Assembly: GCA_047620505.1 (NCBI GenBank)
Contig: JBLHKS010000091.1
Location: forward strand, 1-26,475
Reading direction: 5' to 3'
Source of the DNA: JBLHKS01 sp047620505
GTDB lineage: Bacteria > Verrucomicrobiota > Verrucomicrobiia > Verrucomicrobiales > DEV007
Length of the DNA: 26,475 nucleotides
Made by a program: the position numbers and the translations under genes. The stretch's first letter is position 1; each line of letters starts with the position of its first letter. Positions 7,995-15,735 of this stretch are shown piece after piece. Under the pieces are notes generated by a model. The model made no database searches. It was not told the origin of the DNA and worked only from the letters and a program-made list of their open reading frames with translations.

Positions 7995-8472
7995 AAGGCT
8001 CAGATCCTTCTCCGTCGCTTTCCAATCCGCGTTCTTCCATTTTTTGAAGAACTTCGGACATGTCCTCGACGTCAGCCCAAACGTCACGCGTGATGTAAAC
8101 CGGCGCGTCCTGCTGAATCGCCAGCGCCATCGAATCGCTCGGTCGCGCGTCGATTTCGACGATCTTGCGTTCGTGCAGCTCGTTTTCGCAGCTGATGATG
8201 AGCCGCGCGTAGTAAACTCCGTCGTGAAAATCACTGATGACCACGCGATCGACTTTAGCACCGAGAGACAGCAGAATATCGGCGATCAAATCGTGAGTCT
8301 GCGGACGCGGTTTTGGCGTCGAGCGCATAAACATCGTGATCGCCGCGCCAACGGTCTGATCGACGTAAATCACGAAGACCTTTTCGTCAGTTCCGAGGAA
8401 AACCGCGCACCCGCCGCTCGTGGGCAGGACTGCTCTGACTTCGATTTCCAGGACTCCGTTGCTTGCGCTCAT
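7987..8472 (-). CDS. Bifunctional nuclease (BFN, DUF151) domain protein
   Basis: 161 residues. The BFN/DUF151 core fills most of the protein: V(F)VIYVDQTVGAAITMFM near 33-50, the THDLIADILLSLGAKVDRVVI block near 60-79, and the signature DARPSDSMALAIQQDAPVYI near 109-128. The family, known from Thermotoga and plant BBD proteins, has reported DNase and RNase activity. The cellular role in bacteria is unclear. The tail is acidic, and Ser/Glu-rich at the end. The gene is convergent with ribA, with both stops in a single hairpin. No partner gene suggests a more specific role. Confidence 0.9.
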   Translation of the reverse strand: MSASNGVLEIEVRAVLPTSGGCAVFLGTDEKVFVIYVDQTVGAAITMFMRSTPKPRPQTHDLIADILLSLGAKVDRVVISDFHDGVYYARLIISCENELHERKIVEIDARPSDSMALAIQQDAPVYITRDVWADVEDMSEVLQKMEERGLESDGEGSEPSS

Positions 8473-8539
8473 GTTCGGCCTCTATGGACTAAGATCGCGG
8501 GGGATTCAAACCCGATTGGGCACGGGGTTTTCAAGGCAG

Positions 8540-9298
8540 CTACTCGCTTTCCTGTGAATGCTTGTTGAACCAATGATAGAGCTGCGGCGTCGCGTAGGCC
8601 GCGCACCAGCTGTTGTGGCCGAATTCCTCCATCGTTGTGAACAGAATTTTCTCTCCGCCCGCCTTCTTGATCGCCTCGACCATCTCAACCGACCGCTCAA
8701 ACGGCACTGCCGTATCTTGATCGCCATGGAACGCCCAGATCGGCAAAGTCGCGAGAATCGCCGCGTCCTCGGGTGATCCGCCACCGCAAATTGGCGCTAC
8801 GGCAGCGAAACGTTTCGGCTGTTTGGCGGCGAGCGACCACGAGCCGTAGCCGCCCATGCTCAGCCCAGTCAGATAAACTCGACTCGCATCCGCATCGTAT
8901 TTTTTAAGGGTGTCGTCGAGGACAGCGAGGACGCCAGCCTGCTGCTCCGGATCTCTCCAATTCGTTTCGCGCGGGCACTGCGGAGAAATCACGATGTAAG
9001 GAAAATCGTCGCCTCTCGCCGCGAAACGAGGAGGTCCCCAGCTGGCGACGACGCTGAGAGGGCCGTTGCTTTCGCCTCGCCCATGTAAAAAGAGAATCAC
9101 CGGCCACTTTTTCCCAGCTTCCTCGCCGTAGCCTTTCGGCAACGCAAGAAGGTAAGGCACGTCGATGCCGTTTGGTGCGCTCAGGCTCAGTTCGACTTGT
9201 TTGCCGGCGGCTGGTTCGGCTTGCGAAAAAAGGAAGCCTGGCAAAGCCAGAAAAAGCGCGGCAAAAGCCGAACGAATCAGGTCTGGAGAAAGGGTCAT
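8540..9298 (-). CDS. Secreted alpha/beta hydrolase (esterase/phospholipase-like)
   Basis: 252 residues from the ATG at 9298, which starts a signal peptide (MTLSPDLIRSAFAALFLALP). A longer form from 9334 would add 12 non-signal residues and is less likely. The fold motifs are clear: an oxyanion-region FLHGRGESNG, nucleophile elbow GLSMGGYGSW, acid in HGDQDTAVPF and catalytic His in EFGHNSW. This is the predicted-esterase/PHB-depolymerase-like group common as exported enzymes in PVC bacteria. The substrate cannot be told: feruloyl or acetyl esters of polysaccharides, or short acyl esters, are all possible. It is divergent from a second exported esterase (SGNH type) at 9413, so the pair may share a control region (inference). 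Confidence 0.88.
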   Translation of the reverse strand: MTLSPDLIRSAFAALFLALPGFLFSQAEPAAGKQVELSLSAPNGIDVPYLLALPKGYGEEAGKKWPVILFLHGRGESNGPLSVVASWGPPRFAARGDDFPYIVISPQCPRETNWRDPEQQAGVLAVLDDTLKKYDADASRVYLTGLSMGGYGSWSLAAKQPKRFAAVAPICGGGSPEDAAILATLPIWAFHGDQDTAVPFERSVEMVEAIKKAGGEKILFTTMEEFGHNSWCAAYATPQLYHWFNKHSQESE

Positions 9299-9412
9299 GA
9301 GCCAAAGAGGACGAGGATGTCGCGCGCCTGTCAATCGAGGCCCGCTGAAAAGTGGCTCCCAAGAAATTCGCTCTTGCGACCACCGCCCGGCTGCGCTGAA
9401 TTCCCTATCATC

Positions 9413-10165
9413 ATGAAAATCCCATCCATCATTCCTTTCGCCGCCGTTGTCGGCCTGGCCGCCGTGATTTCAGCTCAAGACGCCTCCAAAAACCTCGCGA
9501 TTCAGCCCGCCCTTCATCCAGGGACTGAGAAAAAGCATGAGTCGTTTAACGAAATTTCGAAAAAGGGTGAAGCTCCTCTCGTCTTTCTCGGCGACTCCAT
9601 CACGGCAGGCTGGAGCGGCCGAGGCAAGGCAGTCTGGGACAAAAACTGGGCACCGCTCAAGGCCGCAAACTTCGGCATCGGAGGCGACCGCACCGAGCAC
9701 ATTCTCTGGCGTTTGCAGAACGGAAATTACGACGGTCTTAAGCCGAAGCTCACCGTTCTCATGATCGGCACGAACAACACCGGCCACCAGGGCCGCGCGA
9801 TGGCTGAGCACGGCGGAGCGATTTACAACAGCACTGCCGAGCAGACCGCAGAGGGCGTCACCGAGATCGTGAAGTTGCTTCAAGAAAAGCAGCCGCAGAT
9901 GAAAATACTCATCCTCGCCATTTTCCCTCGCGGTGCCACCGCTAAGGACGAGAAGCGCATGCAGAACGAGGCCACTAACAAGCTAATCGCAAAGCTGGCC
10001 GACGACAAAGCCGTCTTTTATCTCGACGTCAATCAGGCGTTCCTCAAGCCGGACGGCACGATGTCGAAAGAGATCATGCCCGACCTGCTTCACCCCAACG
10101 CAGCTGGCTATCAGATCTGGACCGACGCGATTAAAGAGAGGGTGACTGAGCTGATGGCCGACTAA
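9413..10165 (+). CDS. Secreted SGNH/GDSL-type esterase
   Basis: 250 residues from the ATG at 9413, which opens a signal peptide ending near AQD (residues 21-23). The upstream in-frame extension to 9197 overlaps the divergent gene and has no signal character. The four SGNH blocks are present: GDSITAGW with nucleophile Ser62, NFGIGGDRTEHILWRL near 87-101, GTNN at 119-122, and DLLHPNAAGYQIW with Asp224 and His227. The sequence is closest in style to the PAF-acetylhydrolase-like/sialate-esterase-like branch that removes O-acetyl groups from sugars. It is followed after 23 bases by a ceramidase-like gene on the same strand, with which it is likely cotranscribed. Confidence 0.92.
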   Translation: MKIPSIIPFAAVVGLAAVISAQDASKNLAIQPALHPGTEKKHESFNEISKKGEAPLVFLGDSITAGWSGRGKAVWDKNWAPLKAANFGIGGDRTEHILWRLQNGNYDGLKPKLTVLMIGTNNTGHQGRAMAEHGGAIYNSTAEQTAEGVTEIVKLLQEKQPQMKILILAIFPRGATAKDEKRMQNEATNKLIAKLADDKAVFYLDVNQAFLKPDGTMSKEIMPDLLHPNAAGYQIWTDAIKERVTELMAD

Positions 10166-10188
10166 CAAAGTCATAAAATTTGCTCGTA

Positions 10189-11547
10189 ATGAAAATCCTG
10201 CTCGCTCTCGTCCTTGCCGTTTCTGCCGTCACGCAGGCCGCGGAAATCCAGATTTCCACGTTCAAAGCCGACGTGACGCCGCCGATCGGCTCGCCGCTTT
10301 GCTTCAGCTACATCAAGCCGGCTGAGGACGTTGAGGAACCGCTCTCAGCGCGCGGGATCGTTATTTTTTCGGCCGAAAAACCGGTCGTGCTTTGCGTGGC
10401 GGATTTCGTAGTTCTGGCGAACGAAAGTCACGACGCCTGGCGCGAGGCGCTGGCAGCAGCTGCTGGGACGACGCCCGATCACGTGGCGATGCACGTGATC
10501 CACAATCACGATTCGCCCGGCTACGATTTGAGCGCGATGAAGGCGCTTCGAGAGCTGGATGGCGAGTTCGCGGACATCATGGCTTTGGAAAAAGCGCACG
10601 ACACGGCAATCGAAACGACGGCTTCGGCGGTGCGCGAGGCGATCAAGTCGAAGACAGCGGTTACGCGAATTGGTTTCGGCGTGGCTGAGGTGGAAAAGTT
10701 CGCCTCAAGCCGACGACTCATCGACGAGGACGGGAAGTTAGCGATGGCGCGGATGAGCTCGACTCGAGTTCCTAAGCTGAGCGCGGCTCCGGAAGGCGTG
10801 ATCGATCCGGAGTTGAGCCTGGTTTCGTTCTGGAACGGTGAAAAGCCGATCGCGGCGCTGACCTTTTACGCTTCGCATCCGCAGAGTTTTTATGGGAAAG
10901 GCAGGATCACGCCGGACACGGTTGGGCTGGCCCGGAATCGCCGTTCTGAGGAAACCGGGGCGCTGCACATTCATTTCGACGGAGCGGGCGGAGACGTGGC
11001 AGCTGGGAAGTACAACAACGGCACCCCCGAGGCGCGGAAGGCACTAACGGATCGGGCTCATGCCGGGATGAAGGCGGCTTGGGACGGGCAAAACATGCAG
11101 GAACTCAGCGCGATCGCGGATTTCGGCTGGCGTGCCGAGCCGGTTCTTTTGCCCTGGCGCGGAAATTACACCGAGGAGCAGCTGGAGGCGGAATTGGCGG
11201 ATCCGAACACGACCTTGAAGAATCGAATCCGCGCAGCTCGGGATTTTGTCTTCTTCAAACGCTGGGAGCGTAGCGCGAAAATCGATATCGGCTGTCTGCG
11301 CTTTGGCGAAGCTCGGCTGCTGTTTTTTCCGGGCGAACTCTTCGTCGAATATCAGCTCGCGGCGAAGGCGATGCGCGATGACGACTGGCTCGCGGTTGCG
11401 GCTTACGGCGATGGTGGGCCGGGCTACATCGGGACAGCGATCGCTTACGAGCAGGGCGGTTATGAAGTTAGCCGCGTCTCGCGAACCGCACCGACAGTTG
11501 AAGAGGTTTTGACGAAAGTGACCCAGCAGCTGCTGGACCTGGATTGA
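10189..11547 (+). CDS. Neutral/alkaline ceramidase-like exported protein
   Basis: 452 residues from the ATG at 10189. The TTG at 10180 only adds three residues before the signal peptide MKILLALVLAVSAVTQAAE. Conserved ceramidase-family positions are visible: FKADVTPPIG at the mature N-terminus, VIHNHDSPG (zinc-site HxH followed by SPG) near 103-111, FYASHPQS near residue 225, HFDGAGGDVAAGKYN near 262-276, and a C-terminal FPGELFVEY then YGDGGPGYIGTAIAYEQGGYE. Neutral ceramidases hydrolyse the amide bond of N-acylsphingosine. The PVC paralogues are numerous and shorter, and their substrate is not established. It sits between an SGNH esterase and an EEP-domain gene that begins one base after its stop. 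Confidence 0.82.
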   Translation: MKILLALVLAVSAVTQAAEIQISTFKADVTPPIGSPLCFSYIKPAEDVEEPLSARGIVIFSAEKPVVLCVADFVVLANESHDAWREALAAAAGTTPDHVAMHVIHNHDSPGYDLSAMKALRELDGEFADIMALEKAHDTAIETTASAVREAIKSKTAVTRIGFGVAEVEKFASSRRLIDEDGKLAMARMSSTRVPKLSAAPEGVIDPELSLVSFWNGEKPIAALTFYASHPQSFYGKGRITPDTVGLARNRRSEETGALHIHFDGAGGDVAAGKYNNGTPEARKALTDRAHAGMKAAWDGQNMQELSAIADFGWRAEPVLLPWRGNYTEEQLEAELADPNTTLKNRIRAARDFVFFKRWERSAKIDIGCLRFGEARLLFFPGELFVEYQLAAKAMRDDDWLAVAAYGDGGPGYIGTAIAYEQGGYEVSRVSRTAPTVEEVLTKVTQQLLDLD

Positions 11548-11548
11548 G

Positions 11549-12313
11549 ATGAATTTGATCAGTAAGCTGGCTGGACTCGGGCTCTGGCTGGGCGTTTTGA
11601 CGGGCTGCGCCGGGCTGATTCTTCGGCTCACGATTCGCGACGGTTGGCAGCCGCTCGCACCGTTTTTTTACGCGACTCCTCTGCCTCTTTGCCTTGGCGC
11701 GTTCGTCGTTTTCGCGATCCGAAATCGGAAACGGCGCAGGCTCGCGATTTCGTCCACGATGCTCGCCGTGGTCTGCCTTGCGATCTGGCTTTTCCACGCA
11801 CCAGGCTGGTTTGGCGACTCCGGCGATTTCCGCGTCGCCTTTTGGAATGCGTCCGACAGCTGGGAGCATTTCGAGGTCGCTTTCGATCGTTTGGACGAGG
11901 AGTCGATCGATCTGCTGCTCCTGGCCGAAGCCCCGAATTCGAAGAAGGACCAGGATCTCGCTCGCGAACGCGGGTTTGAAGTCCGCGGACTTCCCAGGGA
12001 GATGGCGATCGCCTGTCGAGGGCGGATTCTCGAACTCACAACGCATGGCCTGCAGTTCCAGTCCGTGGCTCACGAAATCAGCTGCGAAATCGACGGTCGA
12101 GTCTGCCGGGTGATTTTCGTCGACGTCGGCCCTAAGCCGAGCTGGCCGCGGGGTCCGATTCTAAAGCGGATTCTCGAGATCGCGGGCGACAAACCGAACA
12201 CGATTATCGTTGGCGATTTCAACACGCCGGTCGAATCGGTCTGGTTCGATTCGTTCCGCGAAAATTTCGCGTTTACGGGCGATGCGCCGGGATCTGGAAC
12301 GCGCGAAACCTAG
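11549..12313 (+). CDS. Membrane endonuclease/exonuclease/phosphatase (EEP) protein, cut short by an in-frame amber codon
   Basis: 254 residues as read. Three N-terminal transmembrane helices (about 7-27, 40-57 and 68-83, with a basic RNRKRRR loop) are followed by an EEP catalytic domain from about 94: FRVAFWNASDSW (Asn100), LLLLAEAPN (Glu127) and IIVGDFNTP (Asp223, Asn225). The reading frame stops at TAG 12311-12313 after GTRET. The same frame then continues with the missing end of the domain (see next entry). The stop falls where the family normally has a Trp in a TWP-like motif, so a TGG-to-TAG change is likely. Without the end, the catalytic His is lost. The gene starts one base after the ceramidase-like stop. 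Either it is a recent pseudogene, the amber is suppressed, or it is a sequencing error. Confidence 0.8.
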   Translation: MNLISKLAGLGLWLGVLTGCAGLILRLTIRDGWQPLAPFFYATPLPLCLGAFVVFAIRNRKRRRLAISSTMLAVVCLAIWLFHAPGWFGDSGDFRVAFWNASDSWEHFEVAFDRLDEESIDLLLLAEAPNSKKDQDLARERGFEVRGLPREMAIACRGRILELTTHGLQFQSVAHEISCEIDGRVCRVIFVDVGPKPSWPRGPILKRILEIAGDKPNTIIVGDFNTPVESVWFDSFRENFAFTGDAPGSGTRET

Positions 12314-12472
12314 CCCTGGGTTCTGCCGGTTCTGACGCTGGATCAAATCTGGGTTTCGACCGACGATTTTGAGCCAACTCGATGCAAACGCAGCTCGCCG
12401 TTATGGCATTCCGATCATTTTATGGTGACTGCGGATCTTCGCTGGAAAATTCAAGAAGAGAAACCGGATTGA
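12314..12472 (+). pseudogene. In-frame C-terminal remainder of the EEP domain beyond the amber codon
   Basis: Reading on in the same frame after TAG 12311-12313 gives 52 codons to TGA at 12470-12472, with no ATG at the beginning. It contains LPVLTLDQIWVS and WHSDHFMVTADLRW, which are the closing EEP motifs: the conserved Asp of 'LDQI' and the catalytic Asp-His of SDH. From 11549 to 12472 is exactly 308 codons, so there is no frameshift and the amber codon is the only lesion visible. Confidence 0.85.
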
Positions 12473-12522
12473 AGAACCGTTCTCCTTTTCTTGTCCGTTA
12501 AGCTGGTTTAATAATCAAGTCT

Positions 12523-13335
12523 GTGACGAAACTCGCGATCTGCAGTCAGAAAGGCGGCGTTGGAAAAACGACCGTGGGCATCAATCTTGCCTATTCGTTG
12601 GCGCGGCGTGGCTGGCAGCTGCTGTTGCTCGACACCGATCCGCAGGGCTCGGTCGGGCTCTCGCTGACGGAGCGCGCTCACAGCTCGACCGGTTTTTTCG
12701 ACGCGCTCGTCGGCGACTCACTCGATGGCATGTTTATGCCGACGCGCTTGCCCGAAATGCAGATTTTGACGGCCGGGAATTTCGAACGCTTCCAGCAATC
12801 GCCGCTTGCCTCCGATCCCGACGCTCGCCGCGCTCAGATGGGCAAAGTGCTGAAGGAACTCGACAAGAAAGATTTCCAACTCGTGATCATCGACACCGCG
12901 GCGGGCACTCACAGCGTGACTGGCGACGTGCTTTCGCTAACGGATTACGTTTTGATTCCGCAGCAGGCCGAGCCGCTCGGAATTCGGTCGCTGCCGCAGA
13001 TTCTGAAGCACCTGACAGAGCTCCAATCGCGCCCCGTGCCGCCGAAAGTGGCCGGAATTCTGCCGACGATGGTGCAGCACAATAACAGTTCGAGCCTGGA
13101 AGTCCTCCGACAGCTGCGCGAAGTGATTCCGCCCGAACTACTGCTTTCTTCGATCATTCCAAGGGACTCGGTTTTCACCAAAGCGAGCGAATTTGGGGTC
13201 CCGGTTGCGCTGTTGCAAAAGAAACCACCGCAAGCCGCGTTGATATTCGATCAATTGGCGGCAGAGTTGGAGCAGCGGATAAATTTGACCCCAATCGAAG
13301 AGCAGCAGCATGAATTCACTCGACTCATGGATTGA
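12523..13335 (+). CDS. ParA/MinD-family ATPase
   Basis: 270 residues from GTG 12523. The deviant Walker A box KGGVGKTT is at 10-17 (signature Lys10, Lys15), followed by LLLLDTDPQGS (A'), LVIIDTAAG (Walker B) and DYVLIPQQAEPLGIRSL. The length and motifs match stand-alone chromosomal or plasmid ParA proteins, which form ATP-dependent dimers on DNA and position cargo. No parB-like gene is adjacent. The next gene overlaps by 26 bp and encodes a proline-rich protein with a roadblock-like end, a candidate partner. About 50 bp separates it from the broken EEP gene. That spacer contains an AT-rich TTTAATAAT, but no convincing -35 element. Confidence 0.93.
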   Translation: MTKLAICSQKGGVGKTTVGINLAYSLARRGWQLLLLDTDPQGSVGLSLTERAHSSTGFFDALVGDSLDGMFMPTRLPEMQILTAGNFERFQQSPLASDPDARRAQMGKVLKELDKKDFQLVIIDTAAGTHSVTGDVLSLTDYVLIPQQAEPLGIRSLPQILKHLTELQSRPVPPKVAGILPTMVQHNNSSSLEVLRQLREVIPPELLLSSIIPRDSVFTKASEFGVPVALLQKKPPQAALIFDQLAAELEQRINLTPIEEQQHEFTRLMD

Positions 13336-14392
13336 TCTCACAGAGATCGCAGACCTGGTGAACCAGTTGATGCCTGACGATTCGAATTCGGGTGCCAATC
13401 TGAGTTTGATGGCCGATCCCGAGGCGGAAAGCGATCGCAAGCCTGCGCCAAGCACGCCGTTTGAGCCGGTCTCGCCACCACCGCAGAACTTTTTTGCCGA
13501 TCCGACGCCGCCCGCGCCGCTGATTCCAGCCATCCCACCGGAATGGGGAATGTCGGAGCCGACCGATCACGCGCCTGGAGCTTTTCCGAGTCTCGACGAC
13601 TTGGCCGTTCCTGATCCGAAGCCGATTCCGATCGTTGCCCAGGCTCCAGCGCCTCCAGAACCGGCAGCGCCGATGGCTCAGGTTCAGCGAGTTCCAATGC
13701 CCGAGCCGGTGGAACAGCCAAACGCGATTTTCACGGAAACGGCGGCAACTCCGCTGACCGAAGACGATCTGCATCGGGCAGCCGAAGCGCTGACGATCGA
13801 TCCCGGAGCTCGAGAAAAGATTCTGGGAACGCTCGCGGAAATCCGCGAAATGGCCGGCGATTTCCTCGGGCCAGAATCGGAATCACCCGAATCACCGAGC
13901 AGTCCAGCCGCTCCCGCAATTCCAGCTGTTCCCGCAATTCAGCCGGTTTCTACCGAGCCTGCGCCCGCGCCCCTCGTGACGGTTGCCGACACTCAAAGCC
14001 GAGCGCTGTTTTTGCCTCAGGGCACGCTCAGCACCCGCATCAAGGTTTTTGCCGATTGGGTTCGCGGAATCACCGGCTGCTCTCAACTCATGATTTCCGA
14101 TCCCCAAGGCTACTCACTTTTGCCTGCCGAATCGGACGAAGACGCGCCGCTGGTTTCATCCGCGCTTCAACTGATGAACGTTTTGAGCCACGCTCGCAAA
14201 AAGATGAGCGACGACGCCCCGAATTCCGGAGTCTACCTGCCGATCGCCGACAACCGTTGGCTAGGCGTGCTGGACTGCGAATCCGGTGACCAACGCATCT
14301 GCGTTAGCATGGTCACGGAGGCCCCGCTTTCCGCAGCAGCTGCTGATGAGCTGACGGCTGGATTGAAACGAGTGCTCGAAGGCGCGGCTTAG
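13310..14392 (+). CDS. Proline-rich protein with C-terminal roadblock/LC7-like domain, ParA partner candidate
   Basis: 360 residues. A short N-terminal helical segment (MNSLDSWIDLTEIADLVNQL) is followed by a long low-complexity linker rich in Pro, Ala and Glu (about 35-235), interrupted by a helical island near 148-185. The last about 125 residues look like a roadblock/LC7 fold: a helix (LSTRIKVFADWVRGI), a strand pair (SQLMISDPQGYSLLP), a central helix (ALQLMNVLSHARKKM), strands (GVYLPIADNRWLGVLDCE, then RICVSMV) and a final helix. The domain call rests on pattern, not on an invariant motif. The start lies 26 bp inside parA in another frame, so the two are almost certainly cotranscribed and coupled. 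By analogy with MglB-type roadblock proteins, it could regulate the ATPase or link it to cargo (inference). Confidence 0.7.
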   Translation: MNSLDSWIDLTEIADLVNQLMPDDSNSGANLSLMADPEAESDRKPAPSTPFEPVSPPPQNFFADPTPPAPLIPAIPPEWGMSEPTDHAPGAFPSLDDLAVPDPKPIPIVAQAPAPPEPAAPMAQVQRVPMPEPVEQPNAIFTETAATPLTEDDLHRAAEALTIDPGAREKILGTLAEIREMAGDFLGPESESPESPSSPAAPAIPAVPAIQPVSTEPAPAPLVTVADTQSRALFLPQGTLSTRIKVFADWVRGITGCSQLMISDPQGYSLLPAESDEDAPLVSSALQLMNVLSHARKKMSDDAPNSGVYLPIADNRWLGVLDCESGDQRICVSMVTEAPLSAAAADELTAGLKRVLEGAA

Positions 14393-14400
14393 CTCGAGGT

Positions 14401-14991
14401 ATGAATTCTCTCTGCGTGTTCTGCGGTTCCAGCCCCGGGAAGAGGCCGATTTATCTCGAATCTGCGCGCGAAGTCGGACGAACGCTCGCGCGAAACGGCA
14501 TTCGAATGGTCTACGGCGGCGGGTCGGTCGGAATGATGGGCGCGACGGCGGACGCTTGCCTCAAAGCGGGTGGCGAGGTGGTCGGCGTGATCACGCAAAA
14601 ATTGAGCGATCTCGAAGTCGGCCACGCCAGCTTGACCGAGATCCACGTCGTCGAAACGATGCACGAGCGAAAGGCGATGATGGCCGAGCTGGCAGACGGT
14701 TTCGTGAGTCTGCCGGGCGGAATCGGAACGCTCGAAGAGTTGTTCGAAGTTTTCACCTGGGCGCAGCTGGAAATTCATGCTAAGCCCTGCGCTCTTTTGA
14801 ACGTTGAAGGATATTACGATCGACTCTACGAATTCCTCCAACATGTCGTCGAAGAACGGTTCCTTCTTCGTGAACACGGCGAGATGCTGATGCTCGGAGA
14901 AGATTTTGAGCAGCTGCTGGATCGGATGCGGACATTCGAGCCGGTCAGACTTAAAAAATGGGTCGATCGAAAAATTTTAGGCAAAGGCTAA
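14401..14991 (+). CDS. LOG-family protein (TIGR00730-type, cytokinin riboside phosphoribohydrolase-like)
   Basis: 196 residues, the typical size. The Rossmann-like nucleotide fold shows SLCVFCGSS at the N-terminus, VYGGGSVGMMGATADA at 37-52, the conserved MHERK at 87-91, and the family signature PGGIGTLEE at 105-113. LOG proteins hydrolyse nucleoside 5'-monophosphates (N6-modified AMP in plants) to base plus ribose-5-phosphate. Older annotations call them lysine decarboxylases, which this sequence does not support. It follows the roadblock-like gene by 8 bases, with GAGG just before the ATG. The bacterial substrate is not known from context. Confidence 0.9.
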   Translation: MNSLCVFCGSSPGKRPIYLESAREVGRTLARNGIRMVYGGGSVGMMGATADACLKAGGEVVGVITQKLSDLEVGHASLTEIHVVETMHERKAMMAELADGFVSLPGGIGTLEELFEVFTWAQLEIHAKPCALLNVEGYYDRLYEFLQHVVEERFLLREHGEMLMLGEDFEQLLDRMRTFEPVRLKKWVDRKILGKG

Positions 14992-15015
14992 CCAAAAAAT
15001 ACAGAGAAATTTTCC

Positions 15016-15735
15016 ATGGCTAAAAAACGCAAAGTCAACGCGCCGGTGCGCGAGAAACAAAAGCAGCAAAAAGAAGACGCCGACCGTCGGCGACTTCACG
15101 AACTCCAGAATAAAGCGGCTGCCGATGACCGTGCACGAAAAGACCGCGCAGCAGCGATCGCAAAAGGCTTAGAAGATCCCGGTGCGCCCCGAGAGCCGAG
15201 GCCCGGGTATGTCGAGACCGCGAAGCCGATGCCCAAGTTTGCGTCGTTCGGGCTGACGATCGCCGTCCTCCTCGGAATCGCGGCCGTTGGTTTTGGGATC
15301 TACTTTGCGTTCAATCACTTTCAGCCCGAGGAAGATCCGAAACCCTGGGCGAGCTACAAAGATCGAATCGAGGTCACAGCGAACGCGTCAGGCGCGCCGA
15401 GCCGGAAATATGTTTACCGTGATCGCGAGGTAAAACACTGGGTGAACGGCGCGGGAAATTCGAAAGTCAGCAGCGCGGAATTTGAGAAAATCGTGTCGCT
15501 CTCCGTGCGTTGGCTGACGGCGGAGGACGCGACGACCGTGGTTCTCGCGGCCGCGAGCGGGCATCCGGAATGGAAATCGAAAATAACGCCGCACGCCCAA
15601 AAACTGATGGAATCGACCACGTCGGGCGATCCGGATTCTCGAGCGTTGCGCAACAAATTGAAGGCCTTGGCTGAGTCTGAAATGCCGGCCGAAACGCCAG
15701 TCGAGGCACCGGTCGAACCAGAGCCGGATTCGTGA
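15016..15735 (+). CDS. Single-pass membrane protein of unknown function
   Basis: 239 residues. Residues 1-70 are very charged and probably a helical coiled coil (rich in Lys, Arg, Glu, Gln and Ala). One transmembrane helix (about 77-100, GLTIAVLLGIAAVGFGIYFA) follows, then an extracytoplasmic part of about 135 residues ending in a Pro/Glu/Val tail. The basic N-terminus makes an N-in topology likely. No family is recognised. Its TGA overlaps the GTG start of the PA14/PSCyt gene (GTGA at 15732-15735). That arrangement suggests coupled translation and a joint role at the envelope, perhaps as an anchor for the exported cytochrome-like protein (inference). Confidence 0.75.
   Translation: MAKKRKVNAPVREKQKQQKEDADRRRLHELQNKAAADDRARKDRAAAIAKGLEDPGAPREPRPGYVETAKPMPKFASFGLTIAVLLGIAAVGFGIYFAFNHFQPEEDPKPWASYKDRIEVTANASGAPSRKYVYRDREVKHWVNGAGNSKVSSAEFEKIVSLSVRWLTAEDATTVVLAAASGHPEWKSKITPHAQKLMESTTSGDPDSRALRNKLKALAESEMPAETPVEAPVEPEPDS

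Noticed and set aside
9197..9412. Longer N-terminus for the SGNH esterase
   Set aside because: The extension overlaps the start of the divergent hydrolase gene and has no signal or family similarity. The ATG at 9413 opens a proper signal peptide.
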